64,000 nucleotides of DNA from Agromyces tardus (GTDB lineage Bacteria > Actinomycetota > Actinomycetes > Actinomycetales > Microbacteriaceae). Below are positions 8,740-16,592 of the stretch, piece after piece. Under the pieces are notes generated by a model. The model saw only the letters and a program-made list of their open reading frames with translations. It was not told where the DNA came from and ran no database searches. How positions within the stretch are numbered: the first letter of the stretch is position 1; each line of letters starts with the position of its first letter. The translations under genes were made by a program, and so were the position numbers. Location: contig NZ_RHHB01000011.1 of NCBI RefSeq assembly GCF_003710805.1, positions 19,819-83,818 of the forward strand. The letters are read 5' to 3'.

Positions 8740-8810
8740 GCGGATGTAGTTCAATGGTAGAACTTCAGCTTCCCAAGCTGATAGCGCGGGTTCGATTCCC
8801 GTCATCCGCT
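8740..8810 (+). tRNA. tRNA-Gly (anticodon CCC)
   Basis: A complete cloverleaf is visible. The acceptor arm GCGGATG pairs with CATCCGC, the discriminator base is T8810, the D-loop contains AATGGTAGA, and the T-arm is GCGGGTTCGATTCCCGT. The anticodon stem TCAGC/GCTGA encloses the loop TTCCCAA, giving anticodon CCC at 8772-8774, which reads GGG glycine codons. CCA is not encoded. TAAGCT at 8692-8697 could be the -10 of its promoter. The 3' half is duplicated at 16593, marking this gene as an integration site. Confidence 0.95.
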
Positions 8811-8815
8811 CTTCG
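8761..8815 (+). repeat. Left attachment-site repeat (att, within tRNA-Gly)
   Basis: This 55-bp block, from the anticodon arm of the tRNA to 5 bp past its end, recurs at 16593-16647 in the same orientation with 54 of 55 bases identical. The one difference is base 8772, the wobble position (C here, T in the right copy). The tRNA stays intact on this side, as expected when an element integrates into a tRNA 3' end. Confidence 0.9.
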
Positions 8816-9026
8816 GAAATACCCTGACCAAGTGCATTTTCTACGGTCCCCAAGACGCCGCCACTCAGCCGTGAGTTCGGATTTCCTGAGGAACCCATTC
8901 AGGGCACCCCCGACAGACCACGTTCGGCCTTGTGATCAGGGATTCATCGCCGCCCGTGGCCGCGGTTTCGACTGCTAACCGCTCTCGTAGTCACAAATTC
9001 GGCCGTGGCCTCACCTCCGGGCGGCA
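8816..9026. other. Left end of the island, no gene seen
   Basis: The 211 bp just inside the left repeat, where an integrase or excisionase often lies, contain no convincing reading frame on either strand and no recombinase motif. The base composition is somewhat less GC-rich than the flanking chromosome. Confidence 0.5.
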
Positions 9027-9212
9027 TCATGAGACACGAGCGTTGCTCCAGAAAGCGTCGAGGCGTGCCTTCCGCAGTTGCTCGACCTGCTCGGGCAAGC
9101 AGAACTCACGCACGAGAAGCGCAACAACGCCATCCGGGCGATCTGATCGGACACGGGGCAGAGCCGGGATCTCGGTGTCGACGTCATCGTCGTGACGGCG
9201 CCTGTTCGTCAT
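9027..9212 (-). CDS. Hypothetical protein, 61 residues
   Basis: An ATG at 9212 opens a short frame rich in charged residues, ending EFCLPEQVEQLRKARLDAFWSNARVS. No domain is recognised. The amphipathic C-terminal helix and the lack of strong GC-shadow character make it a plausible small gene, but the ribosome site is weak (AGAG). It lies between the island's left repeat and the permease pseudogene. Confidence 0.35.
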   Translation of the reverse strand: MTNRRRHDDDVDTEIPALPRVRSDRPDGVVALLVREFCLPEQVEQLRKARLDAFWSNARVS

Positions 9213-9246
9213 ACGGTCTCTGCCACGCACGAACTCTTGGTGGAGG

Positions 9247-10077
9247 TCAAAGCGACTCGACTGGGTGCGGTCCGCACTGAACGGTGCGAAACACGAATGT
9301 GAACAGGGCGAGCATGAACGCGGAGGAGCTCGGCAGCGCCCTAGAAGTATCCCGAGCCGTGTCCTTGTACTCGGGGGCAAAGGAAGCGCAGATCTCGGTC
9401 CCATAGGTGACCCAGGACGTGAAGTAGTAGACGACCACGACAGTCATCCAGCCGCCCTCGACATGCCGTATCAGGCGCGAGGCATTCTAGAGGCCGCCGT
9501 TCAGCACGTAGGGACCGAAGGCGGCGACGATGAGTCCGCCGACCACGATCACGCCGAGCCACTTGTTGACGGTGGCGCCGAGCTTGGCGCCCCGTCGGTT
9601 GAGCATCCACGCCAGGATGATCGCTGCGATCGCGATCAGGTGCGCAACGCCGAGGTCGTTGTTCAGCACGTGAACTGTGGATGTGGCATCGGGAAGGAAC
9701 GAGGTCTGAAGGAGGAAGCCGAGTCCGACGGCAGTCACTGAAAGTGAGAGCGACCATCCCATCCAGTAGCCGAATGACGCGATCGCGCCAGCCGGAATGA
9801 AGTACTTGCGCCAGCCTTCGATGGCGTACCGGGCAACGCCGCCGGACTTTCTCGGGAACATCGCTGCGAGTTCCCCGAAGATGACGTTCTGCAGTACCGA
9901 CACGATCGTCGCGACGACCCAGATCGCAATGGCGGTCCAAGCTCCGACTGCACCGATCAGGTACCCGTACGTCACGAAGACGCCGTTCGGGATCACCAGG
10001 GCGAGGGCGAAGCCGTCTTTCCAAGCCAGCGTCTTTCGAAGTGCTGGCCACCGTCTGTGGGCGGGTCGGCGTGAAGT
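9247..10077 (-). pseudogene. Amino-acid permease (APC superfamily), decayed
   Basis: One continuous frame encodes recognisable permease sequence: TLAWKDGFALALVIPNGVF, then TYGYLIGAVGAWTAIAIW, then membrane helices down to FGPYVLNGGL. Here an in-frame TAG (9487-9489) interrupts it, after which HVEGGWMTVVVVYYFTSW and FAPEYKDTARDTSRAL continue in the same frame. The 5' end lacks a start codon (a TGA lies at 10078-10080) and the 3' end loses similarity after FMLALFTF, about halfway through a normal permease. It is therefore truncated at both ends with one nonsense codon. The intact APC permease at 12539 may have made it dispensable. Confidence 0.8.
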
Positions 10078-10157
10078 TCAGTGGCGGACGACATATGAGT
10101 TCTCAGACAAGCCTGCGGTGAGGCGACCTCGACCAGCGCTCGCGCTGCCGTTAGCGC

Positions 10158-10736
10158 TCAGGCCGCGCTGGTCCCGAGAACTGGCCGGAGGCTTGTCCAG
10201 ACCTGGACGAGCGCCGCGCGTAGCTCTTCGGGGTCGACTCCCGCCATGTACTGCAGGACCAGCCCATCGAGCGCGGCGAACGTCGAGCGGGCGAGCGCGT
10301 CGACGTCGCCGTCGACGCCGTAGTGGCGGAGGCTCTCGATGACGACCTCGTGGTACCGGGTGTACAGCTTGGCGACCGGCGCACGGAAGAGCTCGTTGCG
10401 CCGTGCCTCCAGGATCATCTCGTACTGGAATGCCTGCAGCTGAGGGCGACGTGAGACCGCGTCGAGCAGCGTGTCGGCGAAGACCTGTTCGGAGGCGAGG
10501 TCGAGCAGCCCGCTGCTCTCGATGGACTGCTCCACTGCCCACTCCAAGGCGGCCGCGAGCAGCGCCTCGCGGGTACCGAAATGGTGTGCGATCAGCGAGT
10601 TGTTGACGCCGGCACGGTCGGCGATGGCGCGGAAGGTCAGCCCGCGGAGACCACGCTCGGCGACCACGTCGACGGTCGTCGAGATCAGCAGGTCCCGCCC
10701 CTCGCCGTATGCCACCCTGCGCGCCACGGTGACCAT
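10158..10736 (-). CDS. TetR family regulator of the amine cassette
   Basis: The 192-residue protein has the TetR N-terminal helix-turn-helix (AERGLRGLTFRAIADRAGVN, then NSLIAHHFGTREALLAAAL) and a ligand-binding C-terminal domain with FAALDGLVLQYMAGVDPEEL. It is divergent from the cupin-amine oxidase-permease genes, with a strong palindrome between them, so it most likely represses that cassette and itself until an amine or its product binds. It is an island gene. Confidence 0.88.
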   Translation of the reverse strand: MVTVARRVAYGEGRDLLISTTVDVVAERGLRGLTFRAIADRAGVNNSLIAHHFGTREALLAAALEWAVEQSIESSGLLDLASEQVFADTLLDAVSRRPQLQAFQYEMILEARRNELFRAPVAKLYTRYHEVVIESLRHYGVDGDVDALARSTFAALDGLVLQYMAGVDPEELRAALVQVWTSLRPVLGTSAA

Positions 10737-10762
10737 GATACCCGCGCGAAATCGACTCTTGC

Positions 10763-10793
10763 GGAATAACTAAGCATTTGCTTAGATTACTCC
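10763..10793. promoter_or_regulatory. TetR operator palindrome in divergent promoter
   Basis: The core CTAAGC-ATTT-GCTTAG at 10770-10785 is a perfect inverted repeat. Its flanks (GGAATAAC and ATTACTCC) continue the symmetry with two mismatches. It lies 26 bp before the TetR start and 42 bp before the cupin start, where it can control both promoters. Confidence 0.7.
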
Positions 10794-10835
10794 GCGACGC
10801 AGTCCATGCGCCGCGATCTGTCAAGGAGGACACCG

Positions 10836-11177
10836 ATGGCGACCGATCACTTCACGATTGCCGGCACGCTCGACCGCGCTGCCGCCGAGCCCTTCGAGGT
10901 CGGGACGGTCCAATGGATCCGTCGCCCAGGCGAAGGTGGCCGCGACGACCTGTCGGCGGGGTACTGGTTCATCTCGCCCGACGAGACGCCCGGGCCGCTG
11001 GAGGTGACGGGCCACGCCGACGAGACCGTCCACATCCTGGAGGGCCGCGTACGGATCGAACCCCGGAACGGCGATGCGCTCGAGCTGCGAGCCGGCGACT
11101 CCGCGTCGATCAACAAGGGCGTCACCGCCACCTGGACGGTGCTCGAGCCGACCGTCGAGTTCTTCGTCTACTCCTGA
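10836..11177 (+). CDS. Cupin-domain protein
   Basis: This single-domain beta-barrel of 113 residues has the two cupin motifs: GHADETVHILEGRVRIEPRN, then RAGDSASINKGVTATWTVLE. It resembles the DUF861 ((S)-ureidoglycine aminohydrolase-like) cupins. An ideal AAGGAGG lies 6 nt before the ATG; an upstream in-frame ATG at 10806 would read through this ribosome site and is rejected. It is the first gene of the amine cassette and is followed after 15 bp by the amine oxidase, so it may act on the aldehyde or amide product. Its substrate is unknown. Confidence 0.82.
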   Translation: MATDHFTIAGTLDRAAAEPFEVGTVQWIRRPGEGGRDDLSAGYWFISPDETPGPLEVTGHADETVHILEGRVRIEPRNGDALELRAGDSASINKGVTATWTVLEPTVEFFVYS

Positions 11178-11192
11178 GCCGCGGTGATCGAC

Positions 11193-12497
11193 ATGAGCAA
11201 CGACTTCGACGTCATCGTCATCGGCGCCGGCTTCGCCGGACTGACCGCAGCCCGCGAGCTCGCACACGCCGGCCGCCGGGTCGCCGTCCTGGAGGCGCGC
11301 GACCGCATCGGCGGACGCACCTGGCTCGCGGCCCGGATGGGCCTCGAACTCGAGCTCGGCGGGACCTGGGTGCACTGGACTCAACCGCATGTCTGGGCTG
11401 AACTCCACCGTTACGGCATCGGGCTGGCACCGAGCCCGGTGCCGCAGCATGCGTATTGGTGGGATGGCACCCGGGCGATGGCCGGCAACCCCGACGAGCT
11501 CCTGGAACGGCTCGACCGACCGAACGAGCTGCTCACCGCTCGCTCACGTGAGGTGTTCCCACAGCCCTTCGCGCCACTCGACTCCGAGCTGCTCTCGAGA
11601 TTCGACGGCGTCTCGCTGCTGGACGAGATCAGCGTCCTCCCGATCTCCGCAGAGGAGCGTTCGCTCCTCGAGTCCTTCTGGACGCTCAACTTCAACGGAC
11701 GGCTGGACGACGCCGCATTCACACAGGCACTGCGCTGGGTCGCCCTCACCAATGGAGACTGGAAGGTCAACTTCGAGGCCTGCGCGACCTACAAGGTTCA
11801 GGGGGGCACCCGACGACTCGCCGAGGCGATCCTCAACGACACCGACGCCGAGTTCCGTTTCAGCGCCGACGTCCGAGCCATCGCGCAGACGGGCGACCAT
11901 GTTCAGGTCACCACTGCGGACGGTCGCCGGCTCACCGCCTCCGACGTCGTCCTCGCGATCCCCCTGCAAACGCTGCCCCGCATCGACTTCACGCCGGAGC
12001 TCCCCGAGGCTGCGAGCAAGGCCGCCGACCGAGGTCAGCTCGGACTCGGCACGAAGGTGTGGTTCACGATCGAGGGCGAGTACCCCGCGTTCGTCGCACT
12101 CGGCGCCGCCGACTGGCCACTCAACTTCTTCCAGTCCGAGTACGTGAAGGACGGGCGTACCTTCGTCATCGGGTTCGGGCCCGACGCGAACGCCATCGAC
12201 CCGAACGATGCCGGAGCCGTCCAGGAGGTCCTCAACCGACTCGTCCCCGACGCGACCGTCGTCGACACCGCCGCGCACGACTGGGTCGGCGACGAGTTCG
12301 CCCAGGAGACGTGGCCGATGCACCGCACCGGCTATCTCACCGAATCCCTGCCCACCCTGCAGCGGCCGTTCGGCCGCGTGCTCCTCGCCGGATCCGACAT
12401 CGCGAACGGCTGGGGCGGCTTCATCGACGGCGCGATCGAGAGCGGTATGACCGCCGCCCGCGTCATCCTGACCAGTCCCCAGGCCGTCGCGGCCTGA
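11193..12497 (+). CDS. Flavin monoamine oxidase family protein
   Basis: The 434-residue FAD enzyme opens with DVIVIGAGFAGLTAARELAH (dinucleotide-binding GxGxxG) and DRIGGRTW, and ends with the FAD-binding GSDIANGWGGFIDGAIESG segment. The family oxidises primary amines or polyamines to aldehyde, ammonia and hydrogen peroxide. Between cupin and permease, it likely degrades an imported amine. ATG 11193 is preferred to GTG 11184, which has no ribosome site. It is the core enzyme of the island cassette. Confidence 0.9.
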   Translation: MSNDFDVIVIGAGFAGLTAARELAHAGRRVAVLEARDRIGGRTWLAARMGLELELGGTWVHWTQPHVWAELHRYGIGLAPSPVPQHAYWWDGTRAMAGNPDELLERLDRPNELLTARSREVFPQPFAPLDSELLSRFDGVSLLDEISVLPISAEERSLLESFWTLNFNGRLDDAAFTQALRWVALTNGDWKVNFEACATYKVQGGTRRLAEAILNDTDAEFRFSADVRAIAQTGDHVQVTTADGRRLTASDVVLAIPLQTLPRIDFTPELPEAASKAADRGQLGLGTKVWFTIEGEYPAFVALGAADWPLNFFQSEYVKDGRTFVIGFGPDANAIDPNDAGAVQEVLNRLVPDATVVDTAAHDWVGDEFAQETWPMHRTGYLTESLPTLQRPFGRVLLAGSDIANGWGGFIDGAIESGMTAARVILTSPQAVAA

Positions 12498-12538
12498 CCC
12501 GCAGCACCACCCACCCCACGAGATCAAGGACGATCCCC

Positions 12539-14011
12539 ATGTCTGTCAACGAAGCGACCCCGCTGCCCGCCGTCGCGGCGGAATCCCGCCCAGGGCACTC
12601 CACCGCACTGCGCGAAGGCGCCGTCGGCGTCCTCGGCATCCTCTTCTTCGTGCTGTCCGCGCAAGCGCCCCTTACCGGCATCGCCGGCGCACTCCCGCTC
12701 ACGATCTTCCTCGGCAACGGTGCAGGCGCCCCCGGCGCGTACCTCGTCATCGGGGTCATCATCGTGATCTTCGCGATCGGCTTCATCGCGATGAGTCGCC
12801 GCGTCGACGCCAAGGGCGCGTTCTACGCCTACGTCACCGCCGGTCTCGGCCGTCGGACCGGCACCGGGTCCGCATGGCTGGCACTCGTCGCCTACGCCAC
12901 GGTGCAAGCCGCCATGTACGGCCTCTACGGCGCCAGCGTGAGCGGCCTGTTCGCCGCGATCGGCCTCACGATACCGTGGTGGATCCCCGTGGTCGTCACG
13001 ATCGCCGTCGTGCAACTGCTCGGCTCGCTGAACATCGAGCTCGGCGCGCGCGTCCTCGCCATACTGGTCGGCCTGGAGGTCGCGATCCTGCTCGCGTTCG
13101 CGTTCGGCACGCTCTTCACCGGCGGCGGCCCGAGCGGAAGCATCGACTTTGCGGCGAGCTTCTCGCCGGCCGCGATCATGTCCGGTGCGCCCGGTGTCGC
13201 CCTGATGTTCGCGGTGGCGTCCATGTTCGGCTTCGAGTCGACGGCGATCTACTCCGGCGAGGCAAAGGATCCCAAGCGCACGGTCGCCCGGGCCACCTAC
13301 CTCTCCGTGGCGGTGATCTCGATCTTCTTCTCGTTCGTGTCCTGGATGTTCATCTCCTTCTACGGCGCGGATGACGCGGTGGCCGCCGCGGAAGAGGCCG
13401 TCACGTCGGGCGACTCGACCGGGTTCGTGTTCCAGGCACTCGAGGGCATCCTCGGCGGCTGGTCTGGTCTCGTGGCGAGCATCCTCCTCGTGACGTCGCT
13501 CTTCGCCGGCATCCTCGCCTTCCACAACGGCATCAACCGCTACCTCCACGCGCTCGGCAGCCAGCGCTCGCTGCCCACCCAGCTCGCGCGCACCAACCGC
13601 CACAAGGCTCCGCACGCAGCGGCCTGGGTTCAGTCGATCATCGCGCTGCTGCTCGTCGCACCGTTCGCCATCTTCAATCTCGACCCCATCCTCACGCTGT
13701 TCTCGTGGTTCAGCGGACTCGCCGTCGCCGCCCTGGTGGCCCTGTACGTGCTCTGCTCCGTCGCGGTCGTCGTCTACGCGATCCGTGAACGCGCGTCGGG
13801 CTTCTGGCAGATGAGGATCGCACCCGCCCTGGCCGCCGTGCTGCTGCTCGGCGTGCTCGCCCTGGTGATCTCGAACTTCACCTCGCTCATCGGCGGCGAC
13901 ATCGTGACCGCCGTGATCCTCCTGACCATCGTCCCGATCGCCTTCCTGATCGGGTTCATCACCGAACGACGCCCCGGAGAGCTGCTCGCCGCCGACTCTG
14001 GTCGCGAGTGA
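12539..14011 (+). CDS. APC superfamily amine/amino-acid permease
   Basis: This 490-residue integral membrane protein has about twelve hydrophobic helices. It begins with the APC pattern GAVGVLGILFFVLSAQAPLT and includes FAVASMFGFESTAIYSGEAK-DPKRTVARAT, the typical helix 6-7 loop of amino-acid/polyamine permeases. AAGGA precedes the ATG by 8 nt. It follows the amine oxidase after 41 bp and presumably imports the oxidase substrate. A decayed relative lies at 9247-10077. Confidence 0.92.
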   Translation: MSVNEATPLPAVAAESRPGHSTALREGAVGVLGILFFVLSAQAPLTGIAGALPLTIFLGNGAGAPGAYLVIGVIIVIFAIGFIAMSRRVDAKGAFYAYVTAGLGRRTGTGSAWLALVAYATVQAAMYGLYGASVSGLFAAIGLTIPWWIPVVVTIAVVQLLGSLNIELGARVLAILVGLEVAILLAFAFGTLFTGGGPSGSIDFAASFSPAAIMSGAPGVALMFAVASMFGFESTAIYSGEAKDPKRTVARATYLSVAVISIFFSFVSWMFISFYGADDAVAAAEEAVTSGDSTGFVFQALEGILGGWSGLVASILLVTSLFAGILAFHNGINRYLHALGSQRSLPTQLARTNRHKAPHAAAWVQSIIALLLVAPFAIFNLDPILTLFSWFSGLAVAALVALYVLCSVAVVVYAIRERASGFWQMRIAPALAAVLLLGVLALVISNFTSLIGGDIVTAVILLTIVPIAFLIGFITERRPGELLAADSGRE

Positions 14012-14370
14012 CGTATGTGCTGCTTGTGGTCGCACCAGTGAGCGTGTTGGTGGCAGCGCCCATCTACCTGATGGCAAGTCATCGAATGCCGCGATGGGCG
14101 ATACTTCTCCTCTTCCTCGTTCCAGCAGGCGTGACATACCGCTTGGGGGGACTTGCAGAGGCGACCCTGCCGAGGAACATCCAGGTCCCGGTCGTCATTT
14201 CCTGGTCCGCCCTATCGATCGCACTCTTCGCCGGTGCTCTCACGGTTCTGTACGACCGGCCTGGATCGCGATCGTTGCTTCTCGTGGCACTCCTCGTCTG
14301 CCTAGGTGCTGCGGGGTGGCTGTTGATGTTCTGGATGAGCGCGTCAGCACATCAGCCCTCGCCCTCGTAG
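14008..14370 (+). CDS. Small membrane protein, 120 residues
   Basis: The GTG start overlaps the permease stop by 4 bp (GTGA). Four hydrophobic segments are seen (YVLLVVAPVSVLVAAPIYLM, WAILLLFLVPAGVTYRLGG, VVISWSALSIALFAGALTVL and SLLLVALLVCLGAAGWLLMF). No family is recognised. The overlap suggests co-translation with the permease, though the lower GC than the permease hints at a different origin. Confidence 0.55.
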   Translation: MTYVLLVVAPVSVLVAAPIYLMASHRMPRWAILLLFLVPAGVTYRLGGLAEATLPRNIQVPVVISWSALSIALFAGALTVLYDRPGSRSLLLVALLVCLGAAGWLLMFWMSASAHQPSPS

Positions 14371-14485
14371 GCACACTGGCCCCGTGGGCGACTGCTTCAT
14401 GAGCAACGGTCTTGCAGATGAGCCACTCGCTAGCCTGCCAGCACGACGACCGAGTCCGGCCCCGCAGTCGTTTACTCGTTGACGT

Positions 14486-14540
14486 GATCGCGCCCGCTCG
14501 GGGATCCCTCAGCGACGATCGGTCAAGTGAGGGCGCGATC
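14486..14540. other. 10-bp inverted repeat in gene-poor gap
   Basis: GATCGCGCCC at 14486-14495 is mirrored exactly by GGGCGCGATC at 14531-14540. It is the only structure I see in the 255-bp gap 14371-14625. The 35-nt loop and lack of a T-run make a terminator uncertain. Confidence 0.4.
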
Positions 14541-14625
14541 CGGTCGGTTCAACGGGCGGTACGCTGCCATCCACAGCTCCTCGCGTGCCCGATACGAGCT
14601 GACTGAGCGAGAGGGACTGAACGGC

Positions 14626-14862
14626 ATGCCGACGACCGCCATGTTCTTCCTTGCGTTCTCGTGGTCGATGGCCGGGATGGGATCGCTCGCCATCCGCGCT
14701 TGGCTGGTCGAGCGTCTCAGGATCATCAACGGCGGCGTCGAATCCTCGCGCCTCCGGGTCGGCAAGCGCATCGCCGGTGTCCTCATCCTCTTCATGCTCG
14801 GTACTGCAGCGTTCTGGCTGATCATGGCGCTCGTCGGTCTCGCGACGAATGGTCCTTCATGA
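14626..14862 (+). CDS. Small membrane protein, 78 residues
   Basis: Two hydrophobic helices flank a basic stretch: MFFLAFSWSMAGMGSLAIRAW, then ERLRIINGGVESSRLRVGKR, then VLILFMLGTAAFWLIMALVG. ATG 14626 has GAGGGA about 9 nt upstream; the longer frame from 14527 adds non-membrane basic residues and is not favoured. Its TGA overlaps the next gene's ATG. No family recognised; island gene. Confidence 0.5.
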   Translation: MPTTAMFFLAFSWSMAGMGSLAIRAWLVERLRIINGGVESSRLRVGKRIAGVLILFMLGTAAFWLIMALVGLATNGPS

Positions 14863-15113
14863 TCGGTCTGATGCGCCGCTGGCTCGACTGGTCCGACACG
14901 TGGAACCCCTGGGGTCCGACCGGTGCCGTTGGCGCAACGTTCAATGTCTTCGCGGCTGGAGCACTGATCCTGATGTCCCTCGGGAACAGTCTGATGCCGT
15001 GGCCCGTCCACCTGGTCTTCTGGCTCGCGTTCGTCGGGCTTGCTGTCCGTGCGTGGTGGAACCTGATTCACTCGTGGCGGTATCCGACCTTTCCGGAGGA
15101 GTCGGAGGGCTGA
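14859..15113 (+). CDS. Small membrane protein, 84 residues
   Basis: It starts in an ATGA overlap with the 78-residue membrane protein. The sequence begins with tryptophan-rich RRWLDWSDTWNPWGPTGAV and has two helices (VFAAGALILMSLGNSLM, VHLVFWLAFVGLAVRAWW). The tight coupling suggests the two small proteins form a complex. No homologue comes to mind; island gene. Confidence 0.5.
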   Translation: MIGLMRRWLDWSDTWNPWGPTGAVGATFNVFAAGALILMSLGNSLMPWPVHLVFWLAFVGLAVRAWWNLIHSWRYPTFPEESEG

Positions 15114-15293
15114 GGCCAGCCGTAGTCCTCTGGCATCGCCAATCGGTTCTGGACGTCCGATAGCCGGTCCGCGTTCGCGTTGGAGATCGCCCCGCCCGCC
15201 GCGCTCTATCCGGCCGGTGGATGAATGTCCGGACAGCCCGTCCGATCAAGTGCCCGGTGAGCGGACCTCATCTGCGACTTCGGCCCGACCTGC

Positions 15294-15327
15294 CCCGAGT
15301 TCCTCGGGTAGCCAATTGATGTAATAT
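15294..15327 (+). promoter_or_regulatory. Hairpin and -10 element ahead of the toxin-antitoxin pair
   Basis: CCCGAG-TTC-CTCGGG at 15294-15308 can end transcription from upstream. TAATAT at 15322-15327 is a good -10 hexamer, placing a start about 30 nt before the GTG at 15365. TTGATG occurs on both sides of it (15315-15320 and 15335-15340) and may be an operator for the regulator-like N-terminus of the antitoxin. The remaining 15114-15293 stretch holds no convincing gene. Confidence 0.45.
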
Positions 15328-15364
15328 GTAGTCACTTGATGCGGATGCGAGTCAGGGGGCGACC

Positions 15365-16036
15365 GTGGATCTGAGCCATCCCGAGTATGTGGTCCTCGGC
15401 GAGAACCGCGCCAGAATCCTGCATCGCCTTGCCGTGCTCGCTGAGCCTGCGTCGGGGCGGCGCATCCACGAACTCAGCGGGGTGCGAGCGCTTCGCAGCA
15501 CGCAACGGATACTTGACGAGTTGGTCGCCTTGGGTCTGGTCGACATGCAGAAGGTCGGCCCTTCGAATGCATACACGCTGAACCGTGGCCACGTCCTCTG
15601 GGGTCCGATCGAGGAGATCCTGGCCACTCGCGCCGTTGTGCAATCCGCTGTCGAGGAGGCCGTCAGGGAGGTGACGGCCGGCGTCGTCGTCAGCGCCGCG
15701 ATCTACGGGTCCATGGCACGCGGTGAGGCCGGGCCGGAATCTGACGTCGATGTCCTCGTCGTCTGGGAGGAGGCGACCGCCGTGGACCAGCGTGATGCGG
15801 TGCTCGAGGCGCTTGATGAACGGGTTCGTCGGCTGACCGGCAATCGAGTCCAGGTCTTGGCCGTCACGGGCGCGGAGCTCGCCCGCCTCGTCGAACACGA
15901 GGATCCACTCGTCGCCTCTATCCGAAGGGATGGTCAGATCGTGACCGGAGTCGAGATCCGAACCCTCCTCGCTGCGAACACGACGGTTCCTGGGCGCCCG
16001 GAGAGGGCGGCGGACGGACACGGGGAGGGGACCTGA
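15365..16036 (+). CDS. HTH-nucleotidyltransferase (MNT) antitoxin
   Basis: The 223-residue protein combines an N-terminal winged-helix domain (residues ~10-75, RILHRLAVLAEPASGRRIHE) with a minimal nucleotidyltransferase domain. The active-site signature is complete: GS at 115-116, ten residues, then DVD at 127-129. MNT antitoxins neutralise HEPN RNases by adding AMP to them, and the fused HTH may autoregulate. AGGGGGC lies 4 nt before the GTG start. Its stop shares a base with the HEPN start (TGATG), matching the usual MNT-HEPN operon. Confidence 0.8.
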   Translation: MDLSHPEYVVLGENRARILHRLAVLAEPASGRRIHELSGVRALRSTQRILDELVALGLVDMQKVGPSNAYTLNRGHVLWGPIEEILATRAVVQSAVEEAVREVTAGVVVSAAIYGSMARGEAGPESDVDVLVVWEEATAVDQRDAVLEALDERVRRLTGNRVQVLAVTGAELARLVEHEDPLVASIRRDGQIVTGVEIRTLLAANTTVPGRPERAADGHGEGT

Positions 16037-16455
16037 TGCCCCCGCGCACACGGAAGATGATCCGCACCGAGGTCCGCACCCGTGCCCAGCACGCCCACGC
16101 GTTCCTGACCGCTGCCGACCTCGTCATCGATCTTGGCCACGACGCCGGCATCGACGACCTCGGCAACACCATCGGCTCACTCGCGGTCCTCGCCGGGATC
16201 GCCGCTGGCGACGCGATCTGTGGCGCTGTCCTCGGTGAACGCGCCGCCGGACAGGATCACGGCGATGCAGTCGCGATGCTGCGCCGCACCGAACCGGGTA
16301 AGCGTCTTGCCCCGCACCTCGCGCGGCTGATCGACTCGAAGACCGAGACGCAGTACTCCCCGCTGCTACTCACCGAAGCACGCGCAGCAGACCTGCTCAA
16401 GGCCGCACGGCGACTCGTAGACGGGATGGACGACGTTCTCCGCACACTCAGCTGA
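16036..16455 (+). CDS. HEPN-like toxin
   Basis: This 139-residue all-helical protein has the segment IGSLAVLAGIAAGDAICGAVLGERAAGQDH, split here as in the sequence around residues 47-75, with R69 and H75 forming the R-x5-H RNase motif of HEPN domains. Directly downstream of and coupled to the MNT gene, it should be an RNA-cleaving toxin held in check by the MNT protein. It is the last gene before the right att repeat, where addiction modules commonly stabilise islands. Confidence 0.72.
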   Translation: MPPRTRKMIRTEVRTRAQHAHAFLTAADLVIDLGHDAGIDDLGNTIGSLAVLAGIAAGDAICGAVLGERAAGQDHGDAVAMLRRTEPGKRLAPHLARLIDSKTETQYSPLLLTEARAADLLKAARRLVDGMDDVLRTLS

Positions 16456-16592
16456 CCGAGACCACCGCTCTCGGATCTTGTGGTCACCTAATGGTCACAA
16501 AATCGAGATCACCTCGGCTCACTCGAGTTCACACTCCCCGTTGTTTCCGGGGCTGGTGAGCCCGAGTGAAGGCGAGTGAATCACTACTGGAC
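16456..16592. other. Right end of island with repeated CGAGTGA motifs
   Basis: No gene is visible. GGTCAC occurs twice (16490s), and CACTCG/CGAGTGA occurs in several orientations close to the repeat, with a CCCCG...CGGGG hairpin at 16536-16552. Such clustered short repeats next to an att core could be recombinase arm sites, but this is inference. Confidence 0.3.

Noticed and set aside
8811..9026. Integrase gene next to the left att repeat
   Set aside because: Both strands were read; no tyrosine or serine recombinase motif or adequate frame exists here or before 16593.
15075..15200. Minus-strand frame of about 40 codons overlapping the end of the 84-residue protein
   Set aside because: No start codon with a ribosome site, short, bounded by stops, and no recognisable domain.
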